In this document: one piece after another, positions 27,324 through 36,350 of the stretch
Numbering within the stretch: position 1 is the first letter of the stretch
Layout of the letters: every line of letters begins with the position of its first letter
Assembly: GCA_017631315.1 (NCBI GenBank)
Contig: JAGBTN010000018.1
Coordinates: 1 to 64,000 of the forward strand
DNA: 64,000 bases
Direction: 5' to 3'
Source of the DNA: Bacteroidaceae bacterium
GTDB lineage: Bacteria; Bacteroidota; Bacteroidia; Bacteroidales; Bacteroidaceae
The notes under the pieces: model-generated
Seen by the model: the letters and a program-made list of their open reading frames with translations, nothing else
What the model was told of the DNA's origin: nothing
The model's database searches: none
Made by a program: the position numbers and the translations under genes

Positions 27324-27331
27324 TATCTTTG
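27324..27331 (+). promoter_or_regulatory. Proximal -7 box for the MG2-like gene
   Basis: TATCTTTG is 20 bases upstream of the ATG at 27352. It excludes the earlier in-frame start at 27280. Confidence 0.75.
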
Positions 27332-27351
27332 TACACAATAATCCTTATCAA

Positions 27352-30276
27352 ATGCGTCAAGTTCTGTTTCTCATTCTGCTCTCGCTTGCTCTGTTTTTGC
27401 CAACATTGTTGTTTGCTCAGGAGTCGGAACTGGATAAGTTCGCCTTAAGGCAGGCTGCTTTTGGTGAGACTATCCCACAGGAAAAGGTTTATGTCCACAT
27501 GGATAACACCTGCTACTTTCAAGGCGACACAATATGGTTCTCTGCTTATACACAACAGACAAATACAGCCAAGCCATCGGAGGTTAGCGGTGTGCTATAT
27601 GTGGAGTTGTTGAACAATGACGGTTACCTCGTTGAGCGCAAACTGATTGAGATGACGCAGGGGAGGGGCAACGGTTTCTTTGCTTTGAACAATCAGATAC
27701 AATACAGTGGTTTTTACGAACTGAGGGCATATACACGATGGCAATTGAATTGGGGAGAATACGAGCATAAGCATCCCCGCAGTTTTGGTTTTATGTTCCG
27801 GAACAAAGAGAAGGAAAGGGAATACTTCCGCGATTATGACAAACTATACAGCCGTGTGTTTCCCGTTTATGACAAGCCTCTTTCGCTTGGCGACTATACA
27901 CGCGATATGACCATGCGGGTGATGCGGCGCGAGTTCAAGAATAACCCGGACAAGCGCGAACTCAAACTATCGCTATTCCCAGAAGGCGGCAACTTGATTG
28001 CAGGCGTAGAGAATCGTGTGGCCTTTGAAGTGGCGATGTCAGACGGAGAGGAAGTAGAAGGGATATTGACGATAGGAAGCGAAAATGTGAAAACCAAAAA
28101 CCGAGGTCGAGGTGTGTTCACCATTGTTCCGGAAAAAGGGACGGAGACGGAAGTGACTTTTATTGCTGCAAACGGCGAAAAGGTCTCTGCTACGCTCCCC
28201 CAACCGGAAGTGAAAGGTGTTGCAATAAAAGTGACGCATGAGGAAGATAGTATTGCGATTAACATGACTCTTGCAGACCTCAATGCCGACAGCCTGGGAC
28301 TCACTCTCATGCACGAAGGCAGACAGGAGAAATTTCATGCCTTAAGCGATGGTTTGAGTATAAAGATAGGTAATTTGGCAGCAGGCATTCATCAAGTGAC
28401 AGTCTTCAATACGCAAGGTCGTGTCTGGGCAGACCGTCTCTTCTTCGTCACCAAGCCGGAACAAACGGAGCCGACGCTTACAATTATTGGGGAAAAAGGA
28501 GAAATAGCACCATACGAGAAGGTCGAACTGAAGATTGAAGGAAAAGCGAAGAATACGCCTATTTCGCTGTCTGTTCGTGATAACTATCAGACCGCCCCGC
28601 TCTTCGATAACGGGAATATTATGACGGAGATGCTGCTCTGCTCTGAAGTGAAAGGTTTCATCCCCAATCCTGGCTGGTTCTTCGAGGAAGATGATGACGA
28701 GCATCGAGAGGCACTTGACCTTCTAATGATGACTCAGGGTTGGCGTCGATTTGTATGGCGAGATATGGCTGTGAAAGGAGAATGGGATTTAACCCAACCT
28801 AACGAGAAATACCCCATCCTTATGGGGGAAGTGTTTTTCAATCCGAACAGGATATCTTATTTAGGTATTAGTGATTTAAGTGATAGCAAAGGCAATATAA
28901 TATTGCGTGACTATAAATATGCCTTGGAACTTGCGAGAAAGGATTTAACATCCAGTATTCTCGTACACGCAGAACTCATCAATCTGTACACAAACGAAAC
29001 AGTAGTAGCCGAAGAACCATACAGAGGCAACAAATTCAAGATACCTCTTCCCAAGTTCTATGATGACTGCGTGTTTTTCCTTTCAGTAGCCGACACGGTG
29101 AAATGGGAGAAGAAGAAAAAGGACTATGTGTGGATTCAAATGGCAGGTTATGGCGAAGATTATTCTATGCGTGTCATGAGGAAACTCGACTTGGAGGAGG
29201 CAGACTTTAGAGCCTACATTTCATGGCCTTATCCACGCTTTGTTAAGCCATACGGTTTCTATCAGACGCATTTACCTCCGAAGCCTGCAGCATACGGATA
29301 TGACATTCCTGCCGAACTGTTGGCAGATTCCACAAAGGCTCTTCGTGAAGTCACTGTTACGGCACGCCGAAGAAGCCGACTCAAAGGATTTAATTATGCC
29401 TACCCGGCTTTTATGGTAGACGCGTACGATGCTTGGAATACGATAGAAGATGCCGGCGTACCTATCTTCGATTACAAGAAGATAGGCAAGGCAATGGCTC
29501 GTGTCTATTTGAATGACTATGGGGTGAACGAAGAAAAGGATGGAAACGGAGACGACCGTATTTACACAAGTCTGCAACGCCGGACATTGACTCAGGACAT
29601 GGGCATCCCTTATGATTCGCTTTATCATCCGAAGTTCCTGAGTTCTGTGGATACAGACGTAACTACAGGAAAGCCCGTGAATCGTACTTCTGGTGAATTC
29701 AATGATATCATTTCGGGAAAGTCTGACGGTATGCAAAACTCAACTAAGGGAAGAGGAGCAAACTTTGGAGAAGCATCCGGGAACTCTCCTCATAATGAGT
29801 CTGGCGGCATTCCTTCCGGAGATAATGAAAGCAACTCTACAGATGCATTTAGCGAATTCTTTGGTGGAACACCCGTAGAAGACCCACGATTCTTGATAGA
29901 TAAATATGTCGTATATACAGATTATCAGCCTCGGCTGGAAGGCAGTACCCGTTACATGGGATCAAACAGGCCCGAGACGCGCATAATGATTTATCCTTTC
30001 TACGATAACAGCATACGCCCGATTTATCGCGACCGCCGCTATATTCTTGAAGGCTTCTCATATCCTGCCGAGTTTTATCATCCCGACTACAGCAAGCACA
30101 AGTTGCCGGAAGGACAGAAGGACTATCGCAGGACTTTGTATTGGAACCCCAATCTTCAACTGGACGAGAACGGAGAAGCCAACATCACTTTCTATAACAA
30201 CTCGCGTCAGACAAGTTTGAGCATTGATGCAGAGGGACAGTCTGCCGATGGCACACTGCTTTGGGGAGTGTGGTAA
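27352..30276 (+). CDS. Large MG2-like envelope protein, function unknown
   Basis: The protein has 974 residues from the ATG at 27352, which opens a clear signal peptide (RQVLFLILLSLALFLPTLLFA). The mature start (PQEKVYVHMDNTCYFQGDTIWFSAYT) is the macroglobulin MG2-like pattern seen in large Bacteroidetes envelope proteins. More beta-sandwich segments follow (LSLFPEGGNLIAGVENRVAFEV). Near residue 660 is LREVTVTARR, which resembles the junction before a TonB-receptor plug domain, but no barrel follows. The last 60 residues (TLYWNPNLQLDENGEANITFYN) resemble the alpha-2-macroglobulin-type end. It probably sits in the outer membrane or periplasm and may bind or present a partner protein. The role is not known. 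It is followed by array E. Confidence 0.78.
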   Translation: MRQVLFLILLSLALFLPTLLFAQESELDKFALRQAAFGETIPQEKVYVHMDNTCYFQGDTIWFSAYTQQTNTAKPSEVSGVLYVELLNNDGYLVERKLIEMTQGRGNGFFALNNQIQYSGFYELRAYTRWQLNWGEYEHKHPRSFGFMFRNKEKEREYFRDYDKLYSRVFPVYDKPLSLGDYTRDMTMRVMRREFKNNPDKRELKLSLFPEGGNLIAGVENRVAFEVAMSDGEEVEGILTIGSENVKTKNRGRGVFTIVPEKGTETEVTFIAANGEKVSATLPQPEVKGVAIKVTHEEDSIAINMTLADLNADSLGLTLMHEGRQEKFHALSDGLSIKIGNLAAGIHQVTVFNTQGRVWADRLFFVTKPEQTEPTLTIIGEKGEIAPYEKVELKIEGKAKNTPISLSVRDNYQTAPLFDNGNIMTEMLLCSEVKGFIPNPGWFFEEDDDEHREALDLLMMTQGWRRFVWRDMAVKGEWDLTQPNEKYPILMGEVFFNPNRISYLGISDLSDSKGNIILRDYKYALELARKDLTSSILVHAELINLYTNETVVAEEPYRGNKFKIPLPKFYDDCVFFLSVADTVKWEKKKKDYVWIQMAGYGEDYSMRVMRKLDLEEADFRAYISWPYPRFVKPYGFYQTHLPPKPAAYGYDIPAELLADSTKALREVTVTARRRSRLKGFNYAYPAFMVDAYDAWNTIEDAGVPIFDYKKIGKAMARVYLNDYGVNEEKDGNGDDRIYTSLQRRTLTQDMGIPYDSLYHPKFLSSVDTDVTTGKPVNRTSGEFNDIISGKSDGMQNSTKGRGANFGEASGNSPHNESGGIPSGDNESNSTDAFSEFFGGTPVEDPRFLIDKYVVYTDYQPRLEGSTRYMGSNRPETRIMIYPFYDNSIRPIYRDRRYILEGFSYPAEFYHPDYSKHKLPEGQKDYRRTLYWNPNLQLDENGEANITFYNNSRQTSLSIDAEGQSADGTLLWGVW

Positions 30277-30384
30277 ACTAACCGATGAAATCGCTGTATC
30301 TCCGTCCGAAAAAAGTTTGGCGGCAATGGTTCGAACCGTTCTCTTTTTGAGGTTTTGTTGCAGACGGATGATCACCCTGCAGTC

Positions 30385-30494
30385 CTTCCGGCAAAATTCA
30401 CGTGTGTAGTTGCCCAACTTCTGCAGAGAAGTCGGGCAACTTCTCTGCAGAAGTTGGCGAAGTTCTCTGGAGTGTTTTCAAAACTTCTTTTGAG
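30385..30494. repeat. 22-bp-period array E (five units, CTGCAG flavour)
   Basis: Units start at 30385, 30407, 30429, 30451 and 30473. AACTTCTGCAGAGAAGT at 30416-30432 is the exact reverse complement of 30439-30455, so two neighbouring units form a 17-bp hairpin with a six-base loop. A weaker unit may precede at 30363. It starts 108 bases after the MG2-like gene stop and ends 109 bases before the next promoter box. The 384-base gap holds no gene that I can support. Confidence 0.8.
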
Positions 30495-30602
30495 AGGTTT
30501 TTTTTTGCCTTGAGTCTTATCCCTGCGGATGTAAAGAATGATTTCTTTTTCAATGGATTAAAAAATAATTCTTTGAAGTCTTGTGTGTGAAAAAAAAAGC
30601 AG

Positions 30603-30610
30603 TACATTTG
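30603..30610 (+). promoter_or_regulatory. -7 box for the secreted protein at 30661
   Basis: TACATTTG matches TAnnTTTG and lies 50 bases before the start codon. Confidence 0.65.
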
Positions 30611-30660
30611 GGCGGACTTTTGTATAACCTAAAAATATATAACCATTAAAAACTTATTGT

Positions 30661-31755
30661 ATGAAATCAACTTTGCTGATATCCCTGCTGCTTTTCTTGT
30701 GTAACACCAATGGTTTTGCAAAAGAGGACTCGAACGTTGCTGCAAACTTTCAGGGAACCTATTTCGTGGTTACACCAGATGGGCTATATGAGACTCTATA
30801 CATTGAACCGCATCAGAATGTTATGTTGGGCGGACAAAGGTATTGGCGGTATTCGGCTTATTTCGGAGGAAACAAATATGAGGAGACCTTTCTCCTGCTC
30901 CGACAAGACGGAACAAAATTCTTTTGTTATGACACCAGGACCAATTCGGAACATCTGTTATTCGATTTTGGTTTGGAACAGGGTGACACTTTTGCCGACG
31001 CCTTCAATGGAGAGGAATATCGAGTGACCGATGTACGCGACACTTTGGCGAACAACAGAAGTCTGCGCCTGATAGAACTCCGGAACGAGGAGGGGAAACG
31101 CGATGTTTGGATGGAGGGGATTGGCTCTGTCTATACAGGCATTATGCGTGCAAACGATTGTTACAAACAAATATATCTGTTGACGAGTCCTCGATACGAT
31201 ACAGATGAAGACGCCGATGGTTCGGACTTCTTCTGCTATTGTTTCTATCCCAACAATCAGTATATCAAGACAGCAGACATGAACTTTGCAGAAGCGAAAT
31301 GGGAAGGCGGAGAAATAGAGACAGACGAGGAGTGGGAGGCATATATGGAGTGGAGTAGTGCTCCAACCAATCTTAATGCTGAGTTTTCGGGCGACACGCT
31401 TCATGTGTGGGGCAGACTTCGCACGTCCTGCGCATTGCAGCCCTATGCTGCTTGTGTGCTGGAGGGAGACAATATTTCTTTCAAGACCTACTCTTTAGCT
31501 GATGTGGATTGCTTCAGCAACTACAACATAGAAGCGCGCATATCAAATTTCAAGAAAGGAACATATCAAGTTCAACTTTACAATAAGACGGTGGAACTGG
31601 AATGTATGACTGGTAATCCAACGTCTTTACGTAACCAACAAATTCTTTCTTCGCCAGCGAGGCTTTACGACTTGCAAGGCAGACAACTCTTCGATAAACC
31701 AGCGCAAGGCATCTATATCGAGGGAGGAAAAAAGAAACTCGTAGAAAGGCGATAA
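30661..31755 (+). CDS. Secreted protein with T9SS-like tail, function unknown
   Basis: The protein has 364 residues with a signal peptide (KSTLLISLLLFLCNTNGFA). The mature part is beta-rich and full of aromatic and acidic residues (GQRYWRYSAYFGGNKYEE, then FDFGLEQGDTFAD); it contains DVWMEGIGSVYTGI, a phrase of the kind seen in Prevotella exported proteins of unknown function. The C-terminus (ARLYDLQGRQLFDKPAQGIY, then GGKKKLVERR) is close to the tails of the GH76 and LRR proteins. I do not recognise a catalytic domain. It has its own promoter and terminator and so is monocistronic. Confidence 0.75.
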   Translation: MKSTLLISLLLFLCNTNGFAKEDSNVAANFQGTYFVVTPDGLYETLYIEPHQNVMLGGQRYWRYSAYFGGNKYEETFLLLRQDGTKFFCYDTRTNSEHLLFDFGLEQGDTFADAFNGEEYRVTDVRDTLANNRSLRLIELRNEEGKRDVWMEGIGSVYTGIMRANDCYKQIYLLTSPRYDTDEDADGSDFFCYCFYPNNQYIKTADMNFAEAKWEGGEIETDEEWEAYMEWSSAPTNLNAEFSGDTLHVWGRLRTSCALQPYAACVLEGDNISFKTYSLADVDCFSNYNIEARISNFKKGTYQVQLYNKTVELECMTGNPTSLRNQQILSSPARLYDLQGRQLFDKPAQGIYIEGGKKKLVERR

Positions 31756-31778
31756 AACAAACCTGTTAATTTACATAA

Positions 31779-31816
31779 AAAGAAGCCTCTCCCCAAGCAG
31801 ATAGGGAGAGGCTTTT
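31779..31816. terminator. Bidirectional terminator between the secreted protein and glk
   Basis: AAGCCTCTCCC (31783-31793) pairs with GGGAGAGGCTT (31804-31814), with A-rich and T-rich flanks on both sides. It lies between two convergent stop codons (31755 and 31840). Confidence 0.9.
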
Positions 31817-31839
31817 GTATGGAATGGGATGTTCTTCGT

Positions 31840-32823
31840 TTAGTTCTCGTTTGCTGCTTCCCAGCCCAATGCACTTGCACCCAGAACGGCAGCGTTGGCA
31901 TTCATCAAGCCGGAAACAAGGAACTTGGCTTTACCCTTGAAGATTTTCAGTACGGCATTGTCGTAGGCTTCCTTGATGGGGTTCATGATGAGATCGCCAG
32001 CCTTGCAAAGACCACCGAAGAAGATGAAGGCTTCGGGGCTGCTGAAGGCTGCGAAGTCGGCACAAGCCTCACCCAGCATCTTGCCTGTGAACTGGAAGAT
32101 TTCGTTAGCCACTTCGTCACCCTTGCTTGCAGCAATGCTTACGTCGAGCGATTCGATTTCTTCGGCAGGCTTGTCGCGAAGCAAAGAAGGACGGTCGGTG
32201 GTGGCAAGTATCTCGCGAGCAGTACGCGCTACACCGGTGGCAGAGCAGTAAGCCTCGAGGCAACCTGTGCGACCGCAACCGCAGCTGCGACCCTTCTCTG
32301 TGCGGTCCATTACAACGTGACCGAGTTCGCCGGCAAAACCGTCGCTGCCATATACCAACTGGCCGTTGATGACGATGCCGCTGCCAACGCCTGTGCCGAG
32401 AGTGATGACGATGAAGTTCTTCATGCCACGTGCAGCACCGTATGCCATTTCGCCCATTGCGGCAGCATTGGCGTCGTTGGTGAGTTTAACGGGAATGCCT
32501 GTGGCTTCGTTGAACATCTTAGCCAAAGGAATGATGCCGTCGTGTGCCCAGGGAAGGTTGGGAGCGAACTCGATGGTGCCATTGTAGTAGTTGCCGTTAG
32601 GAGCACCGATGCCCATGCCCTGAACCTGATCGGCACCGCCAATCTGCTCCAGCAAAGGCTTCATGCAAGCCACGCCTGCCTCGACGAACTCTTCTGCCGT
32701 CTTGTACTGCTGCGTCTTGATGCTGTTCTCTGCTACAACTTCGCCACGAGCGTTTACTACTCCGAACACAGTGTTGGTACCACCCAGGTCCACACCAATT
32801 ACATAGGGTTTCAATTTGTCCAT
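31840..32823 (-). CDS. ROK family glucokinase
   Basis: The protein has 327 residues. The N-terminal phosphate loop is VIGVDLGGTNTVFGVV, and the ROK signature is near residue 150-190: ELGHVVMD followed by the zinc-binding motif CGCGRTGCLEAYCS. MGIGAPNGN and LTNDANAAAMGE are further sugar-kinase pieces. It phosphorylates glucose or a related hexose with ATP in the cytoplasm and has the length of bacterial glucokinases. It could also act on N-acetylmannosamine or another sugar, as ROK substrate is hard to read from sequence. It is divergent from the LysE-type gene, with a -7 box at 32897-32904. Confidence 0.9.
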   Translation of the reverse strand: MDKLKPYVIGVDLGGTNTVFGVVNARGEVVAENSIKTQQYKTAEEFVEAGVACMKPLLEQIGGADQVQGMGIGAPNGNYYNGTIEFAPNLPWAHDGIIPLAKMFNEATGIPVKLTNDANAAAMGEMAYGAARGMKNFIVITLGTGVGSGIVINGQLVYGSDGFAGELGHVVMDRTEKGRSCGCGRTGCLEAYCSATGVARTAREILATTDRPSLLRDKPAEEIESLDVSIAASKGDEVANEIFQFTGKMLGEACADFAAFSSPEAFIFFGGLCKAGDLIMNPIKEAYDNAVLKIFKGKAKFLVSGLMNANAAVLGASALGWEAANEN

Positions 32824-32896
32824 TGTTTTAGTTTATGAATTTATGAGTTAATGGTTAGCGTAATTTGTTGACGTCGTTGTCTGACGTTTTTCTGCA

Positions 32897-32904
32897 CAAA
32901 TATA
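32897..32904 (-). promoter_or_regulatory. -7 box for the ROK kinase gene
   Basis: The minus strand reads TATATTTG, 74 bases before the start codon at 32823, a full consensus match in an AT-rich stretch. Confidence 0.55.
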
Positions 32905-32967
32905 TAAAAAAATGAAGAGTAAAGTATCAAGCAGAGGGAATTATTATGACTTATGAACTTTTTTTCG

Positions 32968-32975
32968 TACTTTTG
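32968..32975 (+). promoter_or_regulatory. -7 box for the LysE-prfC-ClC operon
   Basis: TACTTTTG ends only nine bases before the ATG at 32984, so the transcript should have almost no leader. Confidence 0.7.
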
Positions 32976-32983
32976 CGCCCGAA

Positions 32984-33631
32984 ATGATGTGGATTGAATC
33001 TGTCAACGCCATAGACCTTGCGGTGCGAGGTATGGTGGTGGGAATAGTGGCAAGCGCACCTATGGGACCCGTAGGGGTGCTGACCGTTCAACGAACCTTC
33101 AACAAGGGACGCTGGTATGGCTTTGCTACAGGGTTGGGTGCTGCGCTGAGCGACCTTATCTATGCCATGCTGACGGGCTTGGGCATGAGTTTTGTGATGG
33201 ACTTCATAGAACGTCCCACAACTGTTCTCTGTCTTAAGATACTGGGCAGCATCATGCTCTTCTTCTTTGGAGCATACACCTATTTCGTGAAACCAACAAA
33301 ACCCCACAAGTCGAGCGGAAAGGTTGGCAGTTTCTGGCACAATATGTTCACAGGCTTGGCCATAACGGCAAGCAACCCGCTCATTGTCTTCCTCTTCCTT
33401 GCACTCTTTGCCCGTTGCGGTTTCGTTGTGCCCGACCATCCGGCAGAACAGGCAATAGGCTATGCAGGAGTATTCGTGGGTGCAATAGTCTGGTGGCTCT
33501 GCTTGACAACCGCCCTCAATAAACTTGGTTCCCGTTTCGACATGAACACCATCAGTGTGCTCAACCGTTTGCTTGGCCTCTTGGTAATGGTGGCGTCGTC
33601 GGTGGGATTGATTTATACGCTATTCAGATAG
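32984..33631 (+). CDS. LysE family exporter
   Basis: The protein has 215 residues with six predicted membrane segments. The N-terminal GIVASAPMGPVGVLTVQRTF near residue 21 is the typical LysE/RhtB first-helix motif with its Gly/Pro-rich turn, and the first half also has GFATGLGAALSDLIYAML. It probably exports amino acids or a related solute across the inner membrane; the substrate cannot be told. It is the first gene of an operon with DUF4924, prfC, a YrdC protein and a ClC channel, and its start codon lies directly after the promoter. An ATG at 32987 (MWIESV) is an equally good start. Confidence 0.88.
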   Translation: MMWIESVNAIDLAVRGMVVGIVASAPMGPVGVLTVQRTFNKGRWYGFATGLGAALSDLIYAMLTGLGMSFVMDFIERPTTVLCLKILGSIMLFFFGAYTYFVKPTKPHKSSGKVGSFWHNMFTGLAITASNPLIVFLFLALFARCGFVVPDHPAEQAIGYAGVFVGAIVWWLCLTTALNKLGSRFDMNTISVLNRLLGLLVMVASSVGLIYTLFR

Positions 33632-33637
33632 AGAAAT

Positions 33638-34159
33638 ATGTTCATAGCCCAGAAACTCAGAAGTCAAAGCGTCTGCGCTTACCTGATATACATGTATCAG
33701 ACAGAAGATTTGGTGCGTGCTTACGGCCTTGATGCCGAACGCATCGCTGCGGAATATCTGCCTCGATTCGGTTATGACGACACACAGTTGCAGCAAGCAA
33801 AGGAATGGTATGAGTCTCTTGCACGAATGATGCGTGAAGAAGGAAAGGAACAGGCAGGACATATTCGTGTGGTACAGAACACCATCGACCTCATGGAGGA
33901 CCACCATCGCGAACTTCTTGACGATAGCGAGGAGCAGGCATACAAGACGGCTTACTATAAGGCTCTACCACACATTGTGACTCTCCGTTCGCAAGGCAAC
34001 AACAAGGATAAGCATGAGATGGAGAACTGCATAGATGCCCTCTATGGAGCCACATTGCTCCGCATGCAAGGCAAGGACCTTTCGGCAGGAACACAAGCAG
34101 CCCTCCAACCTATCAGCGAGCTGCTCCGTCTCGGAGAAGAAAAGGCGAATCAAGTTTGA
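33638..34159 (+). CDS. DUF4924-type protein
   Basis: The protein has 173 residues, is helical and has no signal peptide. The beginning (MFIAQKLRSQSVCAYLIYMYQTEDLVRAYG) and the HHRELLDDSEEQAYKTAYY segment fit the small Bacteroidetes family DUF4924, as far as I recall it. The function is unknown. It begins 6 bases after the LysE gene stop and is followed 31 bases later by prfC, so it is in the same operon. No catalytic motif is visible. Confidence 0.8.
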   Translation: MFIAQKLRSQSVCAYLIYMYQTEDLVRAYGLDAERIAAEYLPRFGYDDTQLQQAKEWYESLARMMREEGKEQAGHIRVVQNTIDLMEDHHRELLDDSEEQAYKTAYYKALPHIVTLRSQGNNKDKHEMENCIDALYGATLLRMQGKDLSAGTQAALQPISELLRLGEEKANQV

Positions 34160-34190
34160 TCTTTGAATTTATAAATTTAGAATATAATCA

Positions 34191-35765
34191 ATGCTAAGTG
34201 AAATAGAACGCAGACGCACCTTTGCCATTATCTCGCATCCCGATGCCGGCAAGACAACTCTCACCGAGAAACTGTTGCTCTTCGGTGGTCAGATACAAGT
34301 GGCTGGTGCCGTCAAGAGTAACAAGATACGCAAGAGCGCTACGAGCGACTGGATGGAAATCGAGAAGCAGCGTGGTATTAGTGTGACCACCTCCGTGATG
34401 GAGTTTGACTATGAAGGTTATAAAGTCAATATCCTCGACACCCCCGGTCACCAAGACTTTGCCGAAGATACATTTCGCACTCTGACTGCTGTCGATAGCG
34501 CAATCATCGTTGTAGATAGTGCAAAAGGCGTGGAGACACAGACAAGGAAACTGATGGAAGTCTGCCGTATGCGCAAAACTCCTGTCATCATCTTTGTAAA
34601 CAAGATGGACCGCGAAGGCAGAGACCCTTTCGACCTGCTCGACGAACTGGAAGAAGAATTGCAAATCAGTGTGCGCCCCCTCTCATGGCCTATCAACCAG
34701 GGTGCGAGATTCAAAGGCGTTTATAACATCTACGAGCAGAACCTCAACCTTTTCACCCCCGACAAACAGAAGGTGACAGAAAAAGTGGAGGTGGACATCA
34801 ATAGCCAGGAACTGGACGAACGAGTAGGAGAACGAGATGCGGAAAAACTTCGTGAAGACCTCGAACTCGTGGATGGTGTTTATCCAGAATTCAACGTACA
34901 GAGTTATCTTGATGCCGACGTGGCTCCTGTCTTCTTCGGTTCTGCTCTCAATAACTTTGGCGTTCAGGAACTGCTCGATTGCTTCGTTCAGATTGCTCCT
35001 TATCCTCGCCCGACAAAGGCAGAAGAGAGAACCGTTACCCCCGATGAACCTAAATTTACGGGTTTCATCTTCAAGATAACGGCAAACATCGACCCGAACC
35101 ATCGCTCTTGTATTGCTTTCTGTAAGGTTTGTTCAGGCAAGTTCGTTCGGAATGCTCCTTATCTGCATGTCCGTCAAGGCAAGACGCTTCGATTCTCCAG
35201 CCCCACGCAATTCATGGCGCAGCACAAAGAGACCATCGATGAGGCTTGGCCAGGCGATATCGTCGGTTTGCCCGACAACGGAACCTTTAAAATAGGCGAC
35301 ACACTGAGCGAAGGCGAAAAACTGCATTATCGTGGTCTTCCCTCCTTCTCTCCCGAGATGTTTAAGTACATCGAGAATGCCGACCCAATGAAAACTAAAC
35401 AACTGGAGAAAGGCATCAATCAACTTATGGACGAAGGTGTGGCGCAATTGTTCATCAATCAGTTCAATAACCGCAAGGTCATAGGTACCGTCGGCCAATT
35501 GCAGTTCGAGGTTATTCAGTATCGTCTCGAAAATGAATATGGTGCCAAGTGTCGCTGGGAACCAATAAGTCTGTACAAGGCATGTTGGGTGGAGGCAATG
35601 CCCGGCTATGAAAGTGAGCTCGATGCATTTAAGAAGCGTAAGCATCAGTACATGGCTCGCGACAGAGAAGGTAGAGACGTCTTCCTTGCCGATTCGGGTT
35701 ATGTACTGCAAATGGCTCAACAAGACTTTGAACACATAAAGTTCCACTTTACAAGCGAATTCTGA
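34191..35765 (+). CDS. prfC: Peptide chain release factor 3
   Basis: The protein has 524 residues, the normal RF3 length. The G1 loop [19 protein letters not shown] is at residues 14-32 (shown in part), the switch [10 protein letters not shown] follows and the G4 motif is NKMD. The first domain is EF-G-like and the C-terminal part ([14 protein letters not shown]) is RF3-specific. RF3 releases RF1/RF2 from the ribosome after termination. The next gene starts 4 bases after its stop, so translation is probably coupled. Confidence 0.97.
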   Translation: MLSEIERRRTFAIISHPDAGKTTLTEKLLLFGGQIQVAGAVKSNKIRKSATSDWMEIEKQRGISVTTSVMEFDYEGYKVNILDTPGHQDFAEDTFRTLTAVDSAIIVVDSAKGVETQTRKLMEVCRMRKTPVIIFVNKMDREGRDPFDLLDELEEELQISVRPLSWPINQGARFKGVYNIYEQNLNLFTPDKQKVTEKVEVDINSQELDERVGERDAEKLREDLELVDGVYPEFNVQSYLDADVAPVFFGSALNNFGVQELLDCFVQIAPYPRPTKAEERTVTPDEPKFTGFIFKITANIDPNHRSCIAFCKVCSGKFVRNAPYLHVRQGKTLRFSSPTQFMAQHKETIDEAWPGDIVGLPDNGTFKIGDTLSEGEKLHYRGLPSFSPEMFKYIENADPMKTKQLEKGINQLMDEGVAQLFINQFNNRKVIGTVGQLQFEVIQYRLENEYGAKCRWEPISLYKACWVEAMPGYESELDAFKKRKHQYMARDREGRDVFLADSGYVLQMAQQDFEHIKFHFTSEF

Positions 35766-35769
35766 CAAG

Positions 35770-36348
35770 ATGACTCAAAAACAAATAGCAGAAGACATAA
35801 AGACTGCCGTTCAGACTTTGCGTAAAGGTGGTCTTATCCTATATCCGACTGATACGATTTGGGGCATTGGGTGCGATGCCTCCAACGAGGATGCAGTCCG
35901 TCGCATATTTCAACTCAAACAGCGTGAGGACAGCAAGGCGATGATATGTCTTGTGGACAGTGCCAACCGTATGCAACGGTATTTGCGACAAGTTCCAGAT
36001 GTTGCTTGGGATTTAGTGGAGTTTGCGGAAAAACCACTTACTCTCATTCTCGACGGTGCTGTCAATCTGGCTCCAAGTCTCATTGCCGAAGATGGCAGCG
36101 TTGGGATCCGAGTGACAAGGGAGAATATCAGTCATGAGCTTTGCTATCGTTACGAGCGTGCCATTGTCAGCACAAGTGCTAACATCAGTGGAGCCCCATC
36201 GCCGTCTTGCTTTGCGGAAATATCTGATGAGATAAAAAATGGCGTGGATTATATTATGTTGTCTCGCCAAAATGACCTTAGTAAAGGTAAACCCAGCCAA
36301 ATCATCAAGTTGGGACTCGACGGACAGATTCAAATAATCAGGAAGTAA
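35770..36348 (+). CDS. Threonylcarbamoyl-AMP synthase (YrdC/Sua5 family)
   Basis: The protein has 192 residues and is a single YrdC domain. LRKGGLILYPTDTIWGIGCDA (in part GLILYPTDTIWGIGCDA) is the family signature near residue 20, followed by KQREDSKAMICLV and GSVGIRVT; SSTSANISGAPSP-like sequence is present as IVSTSANISGAPSP. It makes threonylcarbamoyl-AMP for the t6A modification of tRNAs reading ANN codons. It is the short TsaC-type form, without the Sua5 extension. It sits between prfC and the ClC gene, so translation-related genes are paired here. Confidence 0.93.
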   Translation: MTQKQIAEDIKTAVQTLRKGGLILYPTDTIWGIGCDASNEDAVRRIFQLKQREDSKAMICLVDSANRMQRYLRQVPDVAWDLVEFAEKPLTLILDGAVNLAPSLIAEDGSVGIRVTRENISHELCYRYERAIVSTSANISGAPSPSCFAEISDEIKNGVDYIMLSRQNDLSKGKPSQIIKLGLDGQIQIIRK

Positions 36349-36350
36349 GC

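Noticed and set aside
27280-27351. An upstream start for the MG2-like gene
   Set aside because: The proximal -7 box lies inside it, and the signal peptide starts at the ATG at 27352.
30416-30455. Calling the array hairpins rho-independent terminators
   Set aside because: The stems are strong, but no T run follows on either strand; ordinary terminators with T runs are present elsewhere in the window, sometimes beside an array (13355-13382).
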